Shown here: one piece after another, positions 45,517-58,385 of the stretch
How positions within the stretch are numbered: position 1 is the first letter of the stretch
Layout of the letters: each line of letters starts with the position of its first letter
The notes under the pieces: model-generated
Seen by the model: the letters and a program-made list of their open reading frames with translations, nothing else
What the model was told of the DNA's origin: nothing
Databases searched by the model: none
Source of the DNA: Toxotes chatareus
Lineage: Eukaryota > Chordata > Actinopteri > Toxotidae
Direction of reading: 5' to 3'
NCBI GenBank assembly: GCA_016801885.1
Contig: JAFBJY010000301.1
Coordinates: 62,001 to 126,000 of the forward strand
DNA length: 64,000 nt
Position numbers and translations under genes: made by a program

Positions 45517-46157
45517 CCGTGGGTGACCGAGGAAAACTCCACTGCTACGGAATATGATACTGTGGAATCAGTACAAGTCACAGTTGCTCAGCAGAGATAC
45601 TGGCGTCCACTCAGTAATGATGCTTGTCCGCGATTTTTGGGCTCAAACCACAACAAAATGAAAAAAAGATTAAAAAAACAGATTCAACAAAAGAGTCACA
45701 GACATCCACAGCTTTCCTTTTTCTAAGAAATGGAACATTTACTGATAAGAGCTGTTCAGAGGGCTTGAATAGTGAATAACTCCTTACTGGTCTTAATGGA
45801 TCTAGGCCAGGAAAATACATTTTGGGTTGGTCTGCGCCTGCAAGTAACTCAGGTCAAATCCACAACAGACAGCTTGCTTTTCACATGCAGGAAGTGTGCT
45901 GCAAGTAGCTCCTACTGGACTCTGTGACATGTAGCATACAAATGCTGAGCAGGACCAGGGAGCTTTGTATCAGGATGGTGAGAGGAAAGGTCTAAGAAGG
46001 CTGTCCTCAACCACAGGATGTGAGGACTCAGTGAAAGGTTTGGGTACATCTAGACAAGCGCTCCTTAAATGAAGGAATATCTTTCAGAACAATACTGCTC
46101 ATCCTCCACTCTGACAAGAAGCACTGAGAGCCAGTGGAACAACACTTCTAAGATCCT
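45500..46157. repeat. Duplicated block 4, identical to 59967-60624 (658 bp)
   Basis: Constant offset of 14,467, no difference noticed. An open stretch at 45523-45726 (TEENSTATEYDTVESVQV) may continue the NID-like fragment in another frame but is unconfirmed. Confidence 0.8.
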
Positions 46158-47477
46158 TTGTGTTGGCTTCTCCAGCAGCTCTCTGTAGATGCAGGCGATG
46201 GCTGGTGGGAGTCTGTGATATTCTATGATCCACTGTCTCAGAAAGTCTTCTTAGCTTTTTCATCAAAGCATCTAATCCAGGGCTGTCAAACCCAAATACA
46301 CAGTGGGCCAAAATTTAAAAAATGCTCCAAATGGGGCGGACTGGTCCAGTGTTTACTGGCTCAAATTGAAATGACCTTACTGAATATATTGAACTAGACT
46401 AACACTGCACAAGTTATTTCCTATAAAACATAAATATTAGTAAATGAATCAATCAGTTGCATTAATTTATGACTATAGAAATGTTTCCAGAGTAATTTAA
46501 GTTGAAAAGCAATTTTTTTTTCTGGGCAAACAACAGCCAGAAATTAATTTACTTCAAGAAAATCAGATGTCCTGTAGAAAAAAAAAAAAAGCATTAAAGC
46601 TCTAGAAGTCCGCTGCAGTAATATTTTTCAGAGGCCTGAAGGTTTCCAACTAAACAAAACAAGACAAATAGAACAATAAAAAATAAATAACCACACCTCA
46701 AACTTTAAACAATACAAAGCGGACAGTAAAATAACTGCACTTTAAACAATACAATTGAACAATAACTTTTCTACGAACATTATACAGTCAATCTTGGACA
46801 TTTGTATTTGATTATGCAGCTTTACACTTCACTTTATTTTTAAATTCATAACTGTTTTTACATTTCTTTTTAACTTTTTGCTCTTATTTACTGTATCTGT
46901 CATTGACTCTTTAATGGTACTGTAAAGATGCTGCTGGAAACTAGATTTCGGAGGAACCTTCCGGGGATTAATAAAATACTATCTATCTATCCTCTGGGTG
47001 AACCTTGGTGTCTCATCTCTTGGATAAGTTCATCTATGTCTGATGTCTGGCTCTGAGCTGAGGGGAAACCCTCAGGATTAGTGAAGGTGTTTGTGAGTGG
47101 GCGACTTGAGTGTTTGTTTATCTTCATCAAAGAGAACAGTTGTTCACTACAGGTATGTACTGCTGTGAGCCTTTTCTGCTTTGCCGCAGGCGACTACATC
47201 AAAGTGTGGAACATGATGATGATAAGAGCCAGTTGGATGAATGGAAAAGCTTACATTCAGTACTGGACACGATGTACCAGCTTGGCTCCCTCAAAATTGA
47301 TTTTGAGAAACATTTTGACCCATTTTCAGAAATAGTCCATTTGTTTTTGACCTGCAAAACAAAGTATGAGGTACAAGGAGCAGATCAATGAAATAAATCA
47401 CGCTTCTGTATAAAGAGAACTATTGATTTGATTTGATCTTTGATTATTAGAAAACAATTTAAGACAGTAGATTTCAT
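46158..47477. repeat. Block repeated with indels at 62376-63696
   Basis: The two are clearly homologous (CTCTGTAGATGCAGGCGATGG onward) but differ by many one- to five-base indels. About 46276-46315 (CCAGGGCTGTCAAACCC, then GTGGGCC) resembles a hAT-type terminus. 46850-46991 is a LINE tail ending GGGATTAATAAAATAC and TATC units. Non-coding. Confidence 0.6.
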
Positions 47478-48977
47478 TTTCAATTTACAAAGGCAACAAT
47501 ATTCTTTAATGACTTTTGTTATACTGAAAACTAAGTTAAATCATAAACTGTGGAGCAGATTGTGGGACAGACAACAACTGTTATTATGTAGAAGATGATG
47601 CAGCAAGAGTGCAGCAGGTTTACAGTAAGTACTAAGTCTTGTGAAATAAACTAAATCAATGTATATTTGTCATACTCGACATTTAAGGTGTATTGATTGG
47701 TTCACAAAAATCAATGCATGCATTGAAGTAACGTACAGAAAACGGCCACCTTAATAGTTGCTGGTAATTGTCAGTAGCCTTTGAGGCAGCACAGTGAGTT
47801 CAATGATTTTTTTTTTCTACCTAGTGATTGTTAACTGGTAGCGATGAAAGGCAGCATCTTGTCCTTCATTCATCATTCACTCTTCTGACTCTTTCTTGTT
47901 GTGATGCATTTGCACAGAAACATTACAAAAGCCAGTCTATTAAACATTCAGCTGTACTGCATCCACCAGCTGCTGGAGATCAAACCTCACTGAGCTCCGT
48001 TTCACTGCCTATCAGATGAACTTGACCTCTGCCTGCACTGGGGCATTTTATAGTGGATGTTTCTAGTCAGTCCTCATTGCTCGGCACAAGTAAGTGTAAG
48101 AAGTTTGTCTTTAGGTTGTTGTTTAGTGATGCAGTGCAGGTTTGGGACTCTAATATTTAATATGGATCATATGTGACTTATTATGAAAACAAAACTGTTC
48201 AAAGATCAGTGTCTTCTTAACAGGCCTGAGTCTGACAGCTGAACAATGAGTACAAAATCCTTCTTTGAAGTCCTCCATCAAGTATCATCATACATCCACA
48301 GACTGCAGCCACACAGAGTACATTGATGGAACTTTCTCAAAATAACACACAGCACTCTCCACTGTGCTGTGGCGTCCAAACTAGATATTTACAGTAAAGT
48401 CACAGATACTATTACCTCTGAGCTTAGCCAATGGAGCTCAGGATTTCTCCTGTTGTTGGTCTGTGTCTGTGACTCCACCAACAGTGTGGACTGACTTTTG
48501 GACCCTCTGGCTCCTCAAGCTACCTGCAGAACTGTTAAGAGTATGAATGCAGAATCAGAATAGATGCTTCAGGACTGCTTTAACACAGACTGGGAGGTGT
48601 TCAGGCTGCCTTTAGAGAGGACTCTGTGGACTTAGAGAATGTAGGTGCTGAATTGCATCATGTACAGTTAATATCATTCCCACAAAACAGATTAAAACCT
48701 ACCCCAATAACAAACCCTGGATAAACTGTGAAGGTGGCCCGTACTCGTGCTCCTCTGCTGCTTATGTCTCAGAGCACTGCTGAGGAATACAAAAAGACAG
48801 GCCAGGGCAGTACAGACTGGCTGGAGAGTTACTACAACACCTCAAATTAGATGCATGTGCTTGAGACTCAGGATGTGAGAGAACTTGACTGGGGCCTATG
48901 AGAGACAAGGGCGTGCTTCCAAAACCTGGAGCAAGCTTTTTCAGAAACAAAATATACCAGCTTCCCTTATACTAGAA
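47478..48977. repeat. Duplicated block 5, identical to 60876-62375 (1,500 bp)
   Basis: Constant offset of 13,398, no difference noticed. Divergence begins at the adjacent base at both ends, again giving exactly 1,500 bp. The part 48710-48960 has LINE-like ORF2 traces (NKPWI). The part 47640-48090 is related to 33265-33760. No gene is supported. Confidence 0.85.
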
Positions 48978-49249
48978 AACTGGGAGGTGGCCCGGCCTGG
49001 AAATGTGACATCTAAAATCCAATATGCTCCTGAATTTCAACAAATGAGTGTTTTTTTCCATTGTGGGTGTACTCACATTAAAGCCATGCTGTGAACATAC
49101 TATCACTAAAAAGCTGTGCTGGAACAGTGCAGTGTTTCTTCACTTTACTGCACCTTAAACTGATTCACTTGTTCATCTGAACCACTAATAAAGAGTGATG
49201 CTGACTCACTGAAACACATTTCATTTTCTAACAACCTTTTCATGAGTTT

Positions 49250-49800
49250 AAAAGAAGCAGCAAAAGTTTGCTTTGCATTAGTAGTAACATAGCTGTGATG
49301 TGACTGAAATGATCAGTAAACAGTGAAATAAGGCTGATATCTGAAAGTCAAACTGGAACAGAGGGTGAAAGTAAACCCCCAGATCACAGAGGTTCATGTA
49401 GAAGCTGCAAAGTCTTGAGAGCTGAAAACAGAGAGAATTAAGAATAGAAACTTTCTCTAGTCTACAGCATAGACACAGGAGTGTAGCATTTACAGACACA
49501 ACTAAAGGGAGAGAATGTCATGATTTGGCAATGGTCAGCTGCTACCAAGCAGGACCAACACAGTGCAATTTAGCTGCATTACCCTGCTAACTCTGTGAGG
49601 CTGTAATGGAAATGCGCCATGGCTTAGCACTAATGGAAAAACCACTGTATGCTACTTTCAGGGCACCTCTGTAACAACCTTAAGCTTCTGAACATCTACC
49701 ACAGCATCCCTAATTCAGTTTCTACTGGAAACATTGATGCCTCTACCTCCACCTGATTCCTGTCATCTCTCTACTGTATCCCATAATAAAGGCATAAAAA
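49250..49800. other. Inverted counterpart of 32086-32650
   Basis: Reverse complement similarity to the unassigned region upstream of 32650. Non-coding as far as can be seen. Confidence 0.5.
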
Positions 49801-49810
49801 ACCCAAATCC

Positions 49811-50075
49811 TTAAAAGATATACTCACATTCCCATTTCACATTCAAAGCACTAGGTGTTTGATCTAATTCTTCCTGCTGTCCATCTGGCTGCTTGGGAGA
49901 TCCCTTCTTGTTTCTGTGGAAATATTCAGGCCACAAATCCACAGTCCTATTTCTGTGCAAATAGTAATTCCAAAATTCATCAGCATTATTAAACAGAATC
50001 AAGTAGGTATCTTCAAATGTTTGTCTTTTTAGTAGAATGTCTCTCTGTGTTTCCATTTCTCACACAGCTTTGCAA
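49811..50075 (-). other. Unknown conserved exon, best copy
   Basis: The frame reads TFEDTYLILFNNADEFWNYY, LHRNRTVDLWPEYFHRN and then DQTPSALNVKW before a GTGAGT donor. Upstream, LCEKWKHRE follows a possible acceptor (TTGCAAAG) but in another frame. It is rich in aromatic residues, with no membrane segment. The homologous stretch at 31815-32085 is broken. Protein identity unknown. It could be an exon of a duplicated fish gene or of a domesticated element. Confidence 0.4.
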
Positions 50076-50514
50076 GGAAACATTAGGTGTAGAAACACAA
50101 GAGGGGAATTTTGGACTAAAATACCTGGAAAGATAGAGCTTGATCTCTACTCGAACTGGTGAGCCTCATGTTTGCTTCTTTTCAACTCTGAAGTCAACTT
50201 TCCACAGGACAGGGACTTGATTTTATGCTACATCATTTCCATTAGAATTTCTAGAAATCCTTTCCTTTAACACAAACTACAGTGCATCACACCAAAAAAG
50301 TTAAAGTTGTTAACCATGAGAATATCTCACAATCATGATCAGCATTAAAAAAACACTCAATATTGTCCATGAATGATAAGCACACAATCAAACCACTGGG
50401 CTTATGGGTATGATTACTTAATAGTCCCAATTTCACAAACATATCATTTGGACAAAACATTTCCAACATTAACTTCTAAACTAAACACTGACACTTGAAC
50501 TACTAACATGTACT

Positions 50515-50590
50515 GACTTACTGAAAACCTTGGAGGTGATCTGGACTTTCATGTAGTTTCCTCTTGTCCTTGTAACAACAGTAAGATATG
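50515..50590 (-). pseudogene. Copy of the 31126-31323 exon end
   Basis: Reverse complement of 31255-31330, including the GTAAGT donor, then similarity ends. It is one of three such pieces in the window (the others are 31255-31330 and 35820-35890). Confidence 0.5.
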
Positions 50591-50998
50591 TAAGTAATCA
50601 ATGAGCTTCTCTCCTAACCTTGAGCAGAGTGACTGTGTCCTTCTGTTTATATGGATCATCATAATGTCAACCTTCTACACATCATCAAATGTCACCACAA
50701 CATTCATACAACTATTCATGTCTTACAGATTCATATCAGTCAGGTCTGTCATTAGAGGATCAATATATTTGTAGTAGCTCAGTAGGTTTGGCACAGTTAG
50801 TAGAAGTCCACATGTTCACAGCTGGATCACAGAAAGCAACAGTCAGATGTCAGATGCAGATTAAAGGTTGTTGGTGTCATCCATTTGAAACAACTTCCAG
50901 CCTTTATGAAACATAATTTGATAGTGTGGTTCATCATGTCACCTCTGTGACTTTAGCCAGGTACAAAAACCTGTTTGTTGAAACTCTGCACCTGTTGA

Positions 50999-52125
50999 CG
51001 GTGGGCGATATGGCAAAAATATCACATCACGATTTTTTAATGGTAAAATCACGATCACGATTTTATCACAGTTCATTTTTACAGTGAAGTTAATTTAGAA
51101 CCAAACTATTTTCTTTGTAAAAACTTATAAAGGCAAAAAAGTCACCTCTTTCCACCGTTTGCTACTTCTCTCATATGGCGTGCTTTTATCAAAGGCTTGT
51201 GTTATAGCTGGTTGTTTCTGTGTGATGTCTTTAGCCGTTACCACTGGCTGATGTGTGGTCGGCCTCGCTGCTTGGCTCTCAGCTAATTGTTTTGGATGCT
51301 GCCTCTTCAGGTGGTTAAAGAGGTTCGTTGTGTTTGCGCTTTGTCGTTTGGAGAAAACTCAAACCAGCTCCATACGCAGTGTTGGGGAGTAACGGCGTTA
51401 CGTATTCAGAGTACAAATTATGAGTAACTGTATTCCATTACAGTTACGGTTTAAATAGATAGTATTCAGAATACAGTTACATTGTTGAAATCAATGGATT
51501 ACGTGACAATATTTCTCTGTTTCACGACTTTATATTTATTCTCTAAATGAACGAAGGCAACGGATCGTTTCCCAGAAGCCCCAGCTCCACGAAAACAAGC
51601 GGAAATAAGCGAGCTATTCGCCCGATCAGTCAGTCAGAATGGAGTCGGACGAGGAGCAGCAGGAGGCGAGCTGGAGCCGCAGCCGGCAAAACAGAGCCGG
51701 GACAGGAATCGCTGGCCAAGACAGAAGCGGCGTTACATATTCTGAATACGTAACGCCGTTACATGTATTCCGTTACTCCCCAACACTGTCCATACGACTG
51801 AAGTGGAGTTCTTTTGGGACCAACTCCAAGCTTTAACTTTCGTTTATCGGCCATGGCTACCTGCTACAGCTTGACTAAAACAGCGAGGCTAGTAAAAAAA
51901 AAAAAAAATCAGCACTGCTCATACTTATGCATGATTGGTTGGTCACAGTCACGTAAAGCGGGCTGCTAGTTGCCCAAGGAACAAAAAAAACTTTTCGTGC
52001 TTCTGTGCACAAGCATAGAGCTGCAATTAATAGAATGTGCCCTATAGAGCGATAATCGATCTCTCTCCTCTGGCAGATCGTCAACATCAAGATCGTCTTC
52101 ACGATCTAATATCGCCATATCGCAC
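50999..52125. mobile_element. Non-autonomous DNA transposon (MITE), outer copy 2, right end cut
   Basis: Starts GGTGGGCGATATGGCAAAAA and runs parallel to 36505-37603 with many differences, ending ATATCGCCATATCGCAC. The last bases of the terminus are missing because identical block 1 begins immediately (52126). It contains a nested hAT MITE. Confidence 0.65.
51377..51788. mobile_element. hAT MITE, 412 bp, with 8-bp target duplication
   Basis: Inverted termini CAGTGTTGGGGAGTAACGG and CCGTTACTCCCCAACACTG are perfect over 19 bases. TCCATACG flanks both sides (51369-51376 and 51789-51796), an 8-bp duplication as made by hAT transposases. No transposase is encoded; the open stretch 51547-51753 is internal filler. 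Confidence 0.85.
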
Positions 52126-53625
52126 GACAGTGAACTGACCTCAGAGTCTCAGTCTACCAGTGGACTCTTCCATCCAACAGACAGAAGCTTCCCTGAATCC
52201 TGCGGCTTGTTGCAAAAGCTCAGGTCAGAGTGTCTCCAGACTAGAGGACTGGAGCTGAGAACTGAGGACAGAGCTTCTAGCTTCTCTGAGAGGTTACAGC
52301 TGTAGTCTGAAGAGGAAACAATGAAGAAAAAGTCAAATAACATTTGTGTTGAAAGGACAATCAAAGGAACAAAACTCTCAGTTTGCTCTGCAGCTCACAG
52401 CAAACTAACAGACCACCCATTTGAAAACTGGGCCAAACATCAAACACAGATTTGTTTAGTGAAGCAGAAATATCGCTCTTTATCTACCTGCTGACCAATG
52501 AGGAGTTTCTACGTGATGATCATCTTTAATGGCTCTGATTCAATCCTTTCTGTTTTTATTCTAAACAAGTTGGAACATGATAGTTAAATATGACACAATC
52601 AATAGACATACAGAATCAATGCCGTGATATTTGGACAGTTAGACATGATGATGTATTATTTGGGATCTCAGCACATTGACTTTAAAATATAATAATGGAT
52701 ACTACAATTTAATGACTGCAAAGGATTACTAAAATAAATATTAAATCTGATGATTTGTTTTACTTCATGTGTATTTGTCCAGTTACTTTTGAACCACTAA
52801 AAGATGAATCTCCCACACAGTTCTTTCTATACTGATGTCAACCTGCTCAAATTAAAGCTGAGACTTGGCTCTTTAATGTAGGATCCATTATTTTAATTCA
52901 GATTCAATGTGATGAGCTCAGAGCTCCAGAGATGATGATAAAGGGAATTGAAGAGAGATTGATTTTTCCTCCTGCTGAATAAAATAGCAAGTCTTTATAT
53001 AATGATGAAGAAGAAATCAGCTATCTATACTTACAGGCTTTGTTAGGGGGCTTTGACAACTGGCAGCAACTTCAAGAAGAACGCCTCCTCTGAAGCAGAG
53101 TATTTCTTCAGGTCAAACACGTGCAGATCTTTTTCTGATGATAAAGATGAAGACCAGAGCTGACCACTGAGCAAGAGACAGTTTTTCTGTGGAGGCGTCC
53201 TGAACTCAGGGACTGTTGAATCCTGCTCCACTAGAGAGCGATCATTCAGTTCATTCAGACAGTGGGTGGAGTTGATGCTTTGCTCTTGCAGAGAGAGTCT
53301 CTTCAATCTTCTTCTTGATGTACTGGACTGTTTGCTGATTGGTCTGAGACACTTCCTGTCTGTGTCAGCAGACCCCTCGTGAGGAGAGTCTGGTTGGTCT
53401 GCAGTGAAAGACCCAGGAGGAAAGCGGAGGAACAAGTCCAGGTGGCCATTTGGATATAAGGCCTTATCCACAGCCCTCTAGTGAGAGCTGTGTTAGATTC
53501 AGGTTTGTCTGTGGACAGTTTAGACCAGTTGGAGAGTTGATTGTTCTTCCGGCAAGATTGACTCCAGACTGCAGTGAAGGTCAGATGGACGCAGAGAGCG
53601 TGAGAAACTCCTGAAGACTCAGATG
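52126..53625. repeat. Second copy of duplicated block 1 (1,500 bp)
   Basis: See 38540-40039. Here the block follows a truncated MITE at its left edge, whereas in copy B it is preceded by about 940 bases of other sequence. Confidence 0.85.
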
Positions 53626-56600
53626 AATGAAGCAGGGCTTGCTTGTCCTGGTACAGTCCTCTCTCCTCTTTAAGACCTGTGAACACTCCACAGAGTACAC
53701 TGAGGGCTGCTCTGATAGATGCCACACTCTGTCAGGTCTGATTCATGAAGATCAGGTTCCTTTGCAGCTGCTCAAAGCCAGTTTTCCCAGAGACTCAATC
53801 TTCTGGTCTTTGGACTCCAGTGTGGATCTGTCTCAGCTCCTCCATCGCCTTAACATTCTTCAGTTTGGACTGAACCACCAGGAAGTGGATGTACATCTCA
53901 GTCAGGGTCTTGGGCAGCCTCACTCCTCTGGTTTCAACATCCTCAGAACTGTGGCAGTGATCAGCAGAGACCAGGATGTGGCACGTATGTGGAGACTTCA
54001 TGAAGTCTTGATGTGGGACATGATCCATCTGACCCTGCTCCTCCTCTCAGAACCTCTTCCTGAAGTACTCTCACTCCCTTCTGTGGGTCAGCCGAGCCTC
54101 CTGACCCTCTGTCACCTGTGCTTACCTCAGGAGGGATCTGATTGGCTGCTGCAGATTAGGTGTGGTTATCCAGGGCGAGCAGAGGGAAGCAGTTTCCCCC
54201 TGATGAATTTGTCAGCAACACATCCACTGAAATTGGACTCTGTAACATCAGTCAGGATCTCAGTGTTGTGGAAGTCCAGAGGAAGTCGACGCACTCATCA
54301 GGCCAGTCAAAGATGAACAGAACCTGGACCTCTTCAAACCTGCAGAGTCCTGCTTCTTTGGTTTCAAGTAAAAGAAGTGATGAACAAGTTCCACCAAGCT
54401 GAACTTTCTCTTTCAGCACATTCAGCTCTCTGAACGTGAATGGAAATGTGAAGTGTATATACAGGTTGGCTTTGTGCTTCAGCCCAGTCCCAGAAGTCAA
54501 CTTCTCAGTTAAGACTGTTTTTCCCAATTACCAACCCTCCACTTTTGTCATCTTTGTTCTGATTGGTCCGTCTCTTCCAAATTGAAACTCAAAGAATATG
54601 TCTTCCTGTCCTGAGTAGCATGTTTCTGAACCTGGCTGGTTTCCCTGGATGCTGTTTCAATCTGTCTGACCTCATGTTCATCATTGACCTCTCAGATCCC
54701 TCCCTCTGTGATGTGAGAGGCTCTGTAGCCGTAGATCCCTGACAGTTCAAGAAGAGGTTGGGTTTCCTAACTTTAGAGATCCCCTCAACCACACGCGGAA
54801 CTTCTTCTTTGGAAGTAGATTTAAGTTTACGTTGATTGACAAACTGGAACCAACATGTCCTGAATGGAACGACAGAAACGCATCAATGACCCCGATTCAC
54901 AAAAGAAACATGACATGACATGTTCATCCCCTAAAAGAACACACATGAACATATGTCCCTCCATGTCTTGAGACGTTATTAAATGTCCCATTTGTCCATC
55001 ATGTTGAATCTTTAGAGAAATCCCTCTTACTGCCACATGCAGACAATCCAATGACTCCTCCACCAGCACCATTCTCCTCAGGGAGAGTTCACTGCTGATC
55101 TTCACAAAAAGCTCTCTACTGCTCCTCCTCTGCTCTTCATCCTCACTGTTCAACACCTCCTCACTCCCTCCTGACTCTCACAGGCATTCTGGGTAATCAG
55201 GACTCCCACAACCTTCTGGATCTTCTTCTTCCAGCTCCTTCCTCACAAAAGTGACAATGTTCTCCTCCAGCAGCTGGAACACAAAACTTCTCAATGACAA
55301 CAATCGAAAGTAAAAACCATGGAGGCCAAGTATCAGGTCCATGTTGGACACAATAATGACAACCCACTGGTCCTAAAAAGTGCGGCATGGAAGTTATTAT
55401 CCAGCACAACAGATGTCAAGTAGTTGTTGTCCATGTGCAAGACCATAAATATGGAGTCAGGTGTGTTTGATGCTGCTGGGCGGGCCTTTGGTACTAGGAA
55501 CACCTGAGCTCTCACAATTTATCTGTGGAGGAACCATGAAGGAGTAGCTCACATTATGTTTGCAGCATCTGTGGTGCGTACATGTGCTGTATGCACAATA
55601 ACAGCTGCTTTTATGTTCTGTGGTGGCTGTCCTGATTAAGAAACCAAACACACTACTGTGCTGCTGACATTCTCAATGAGGAGGAAACAAGCAATCAGTT
55701 CTGTGCCTCAGGACCTAGAGTCATCTAACAAGTCCACCTTTTAAATGATGAGTTTAAGGTCTCACACTGGGTTTTGACAAAGTCTCACCTCTGCTACAGG
55801 ACACTACTTACGAACACTGGAGACTGGATAGGTGCTTTGATTTTACAGGGAGTTTTAGTTCTGATCAGAATGACCCCATGTAAGAACATAAGAGATTGCT
55901 TTTCTTCAAAAGAAACACATATCAACTTTGCCGCTAAAGGCACCAATGTTCAGCCTAATCTTGTTCATATACTGTGTCGTTCATAGAAGCCTAGACAAAA
56001 CACAATCCACTTCATCTTTCACTTGAAGATGATTGCCTGGGACAGCTGTCTGATACATTTTAAACTCAGCTGCAAATAACTGCTTTTACTGTGAGAGGCT
56101 ATCCTTGAGAATCAATGAGATGATCCTTTGACCTGTCACTCTTCATGGGACACACAGCTGGAGGCTCAGGTACAGGGAAGTCTGGACTCTGATGGATCTG
56201 TAGAGTGGACACAGAGAGATTAAGACCATCAGGACATGGGGACATGGACAACATATCTATTATTCATACAGTGTTCTCATAGTAAGAAGAAAACATGTAG
56301 TCAGCTGCAGCTCATGCTTTTGCAGCAGAGGAGGCTGTCCTTTGAAATGAAGATAGGATATCCTTTGACCTGTCACTCTTCATGGACACACAGCTGGGCT
56401 CAGGTCCATGTTCAGGTCAGGTCAGCAGAGTCTGGGTGGTAATGCTGCTGCTCTGGCCTTCTTTGCTTACACAGGCTTTGAGTGTGAATAATGATGGTGC
56501 AGTAGCAGGTGCTGAGAGCTCTGACATGGAAAAGTCATGGACAGTTAGAGATCTCATCTCACCCCTCTGAGCTTTAGTCTGGATCTCATGGTCTGCACAG

Positions 56601-56700
56601 ACTGCTTTTAGGGAGGGGCTCCCTCCTCTCTATCTCCACCACTGATTCATGATGCTGAATTCTACATCACATCAGCTCACACACACTTTCCTACCTTCAT
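52140..56700 (-). pseudogene. NLR copy C: NLRC3-like, degraded or poorly assembled, no B30.2
   Basis: Exons in transcription order on the - strand: 56700-56560 (first coding, ATG at 56648-56650 kept), about 56452-56317 and 56200-56080 (N-terminal repeat exons), 55522-55444, 55273-55031 (pre-NACHT), 54859-53035 (NACHT) and 52306-52140 (LRR). The layout equals copies A and B. Frames break every 50-150 bases through short insertions and deletions. Only the first two-fifths of the span (block 1) equals copy B. The rest differs from it mainly by indels. Confidence 0.7.
53035..54859 (-). pseudogene. NLR copy C, NACHT exon
   Basis: Readable pieces include FTFPFTFRELNVLKEKVQL, RFEEVQVLFIFDWPDEC (Walker B, one change), LPKTLTEMYIHFLVVQSKLK and the block-1 end. 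The P-loop survives only as GTTGGTAATTGGGAAAAACAG, copy A's GGCTGGCATTGGGAAAACAG with single-base insertions. Such changes are typical of raw long-read noise. Confidence 0.7.
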
Positions 56701-56803
56701 CTGGAGAGAAAGCACAAATCATTCATCTGCACATCAGCTGAAGAATCATCCTCTCCATCACTTGTCCTGTAGAAATATCATGCTCCTCCACTGATTGGCT
56801 CTC

Positions 56804-58319
56804 TTCCTCTTTCATGGTGTCAGTTGAATGGTCCGAACTTGGCAGTGTGAGGCAGAGGAAGCTGCCATCAGCTGTATGCTTCCACTATCGACCACTAGAT
56901 GAATTCATGGGCTGCATTGAGGTGAGAGCAGCACACACAGGATCCAGGGACAGGCATTTCTGACACACAGACAGACTGAGATCCACTGGTTTATCTGACA
57001 CAATCTAAAATCCTGCTTTCTAATTTCACTTCAGTAAAAGTCCACAAGTGTAATCAAGCCGCCGCCCAACTGTCAATAGTCAAAGTACAGTCATACCAGA
57101 ACAGCAAAGAACTCATTTGGTTTTTATTTTAAATCTCAATCTGAAAAGTAACTTTGTGGCTGTCTGAAATAAATAGTAAAACAGTGATCTTCCTCTGGTT
57201 GTAGGCATAAAAGCGAAAAATGGAAACAGAGTTTCAATTGCAGCACTGCAATAAAGTTACTTTTCACTAAAAAATATTAGATTCCAAACAACTTGTACAT
57301 GCTTTCAAAATAAAAGACTGGCAATTTCAATAAAAGCCTTTACATTAATAATAAAAACTTTTTTTTATGTGTGTGTGTGTTATTAGCATATGCCTAGCAC
57401 TCACCGAAGCAGGATTTGGATTGGGATTTAGTAGCATTTCTGACAACCCCACAAAAACACGAGCATTAGAAAACTGATAAAAATAACATATGCTTGGATC
57501 ACAAAAGGTAACAAAAGATTTTATTCAGTGAACATTCTGTATCTCCAACAGACTAAAACCTTAACTAATTGTTTTTTTCAATTACCTGCTTCCTAATTTG
57601 CTTGTGGATCTCCTTGTATGTATTGTATATATTTATGAGTGAACTTCATGTGTTTGTGTGAATGCTCTGTATGTGATTATCGTTTATTGTTTATCGTGTT
57701 TTGTTGAATTATTGTATAGCATGCCTCATGCTTCTGCCTCTTGGCCAGGTTATCGTTGGAAATGAGAACTGGTTCTCAACTAACACCTGGTTAAATGAGA
57801 GTTAAATAAATAAATAACAGACTATCCTCCCCAATTTCCAAGCTGATATTTCAGTTTGAGGCGGCGACTGATTTAAACAGACTCCATCAACTTTGTAAAA
57901 CACTTGTAATAAACCAGTTTCTCCAACTAAAAATAACCAGAAGAACTAGTGACGTCACTGTCAGCATTTTTCCTAAACTAGAAAACCATGTCGCTAATGA
58001 AGACAAATCCATATAAATAATCAAGAGCTCCACTTATAGTTTTTTCCATGACTTGTCCCTCTGCAGCTCTCTCCTGTCCAGTGTAGGAAAGGCTCTTAGT
58101 TCTTCAGTTCAAGCTTCTTTTTCCTCAACTGCTTGACCAATGGTGAACTTTGCTTGTTACACACAAAAAAACCTGAAAATAAAAAGCACCTTAAATCAAT
58201 GGTCAGAAAATCCAGGTAACAACAGAGAGAGCTGATGAGTAAAACATTAAAACTGCAGCACTTTACTTTCAAATGGAAAACCATCTAGCCACAAAGTTTG
58301 GTCGATAAGAAAGTAAACT

Positions 58320-58385
<66 letters not shown>

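Noticed and set aside
48762..48950. 62-codon - strand ORF, repeated at 62160-62348
   Set aside because: It is repeated only because the whole 1,500-bp block is duplicated. It has no motif, and the + strand has LINE traces.
51547..51836. Arg/Ser-rich ORFs in the second MITE pair
   Set aside because: They lie inside a non-autonomous MITE and cross its border. They are chance frames.
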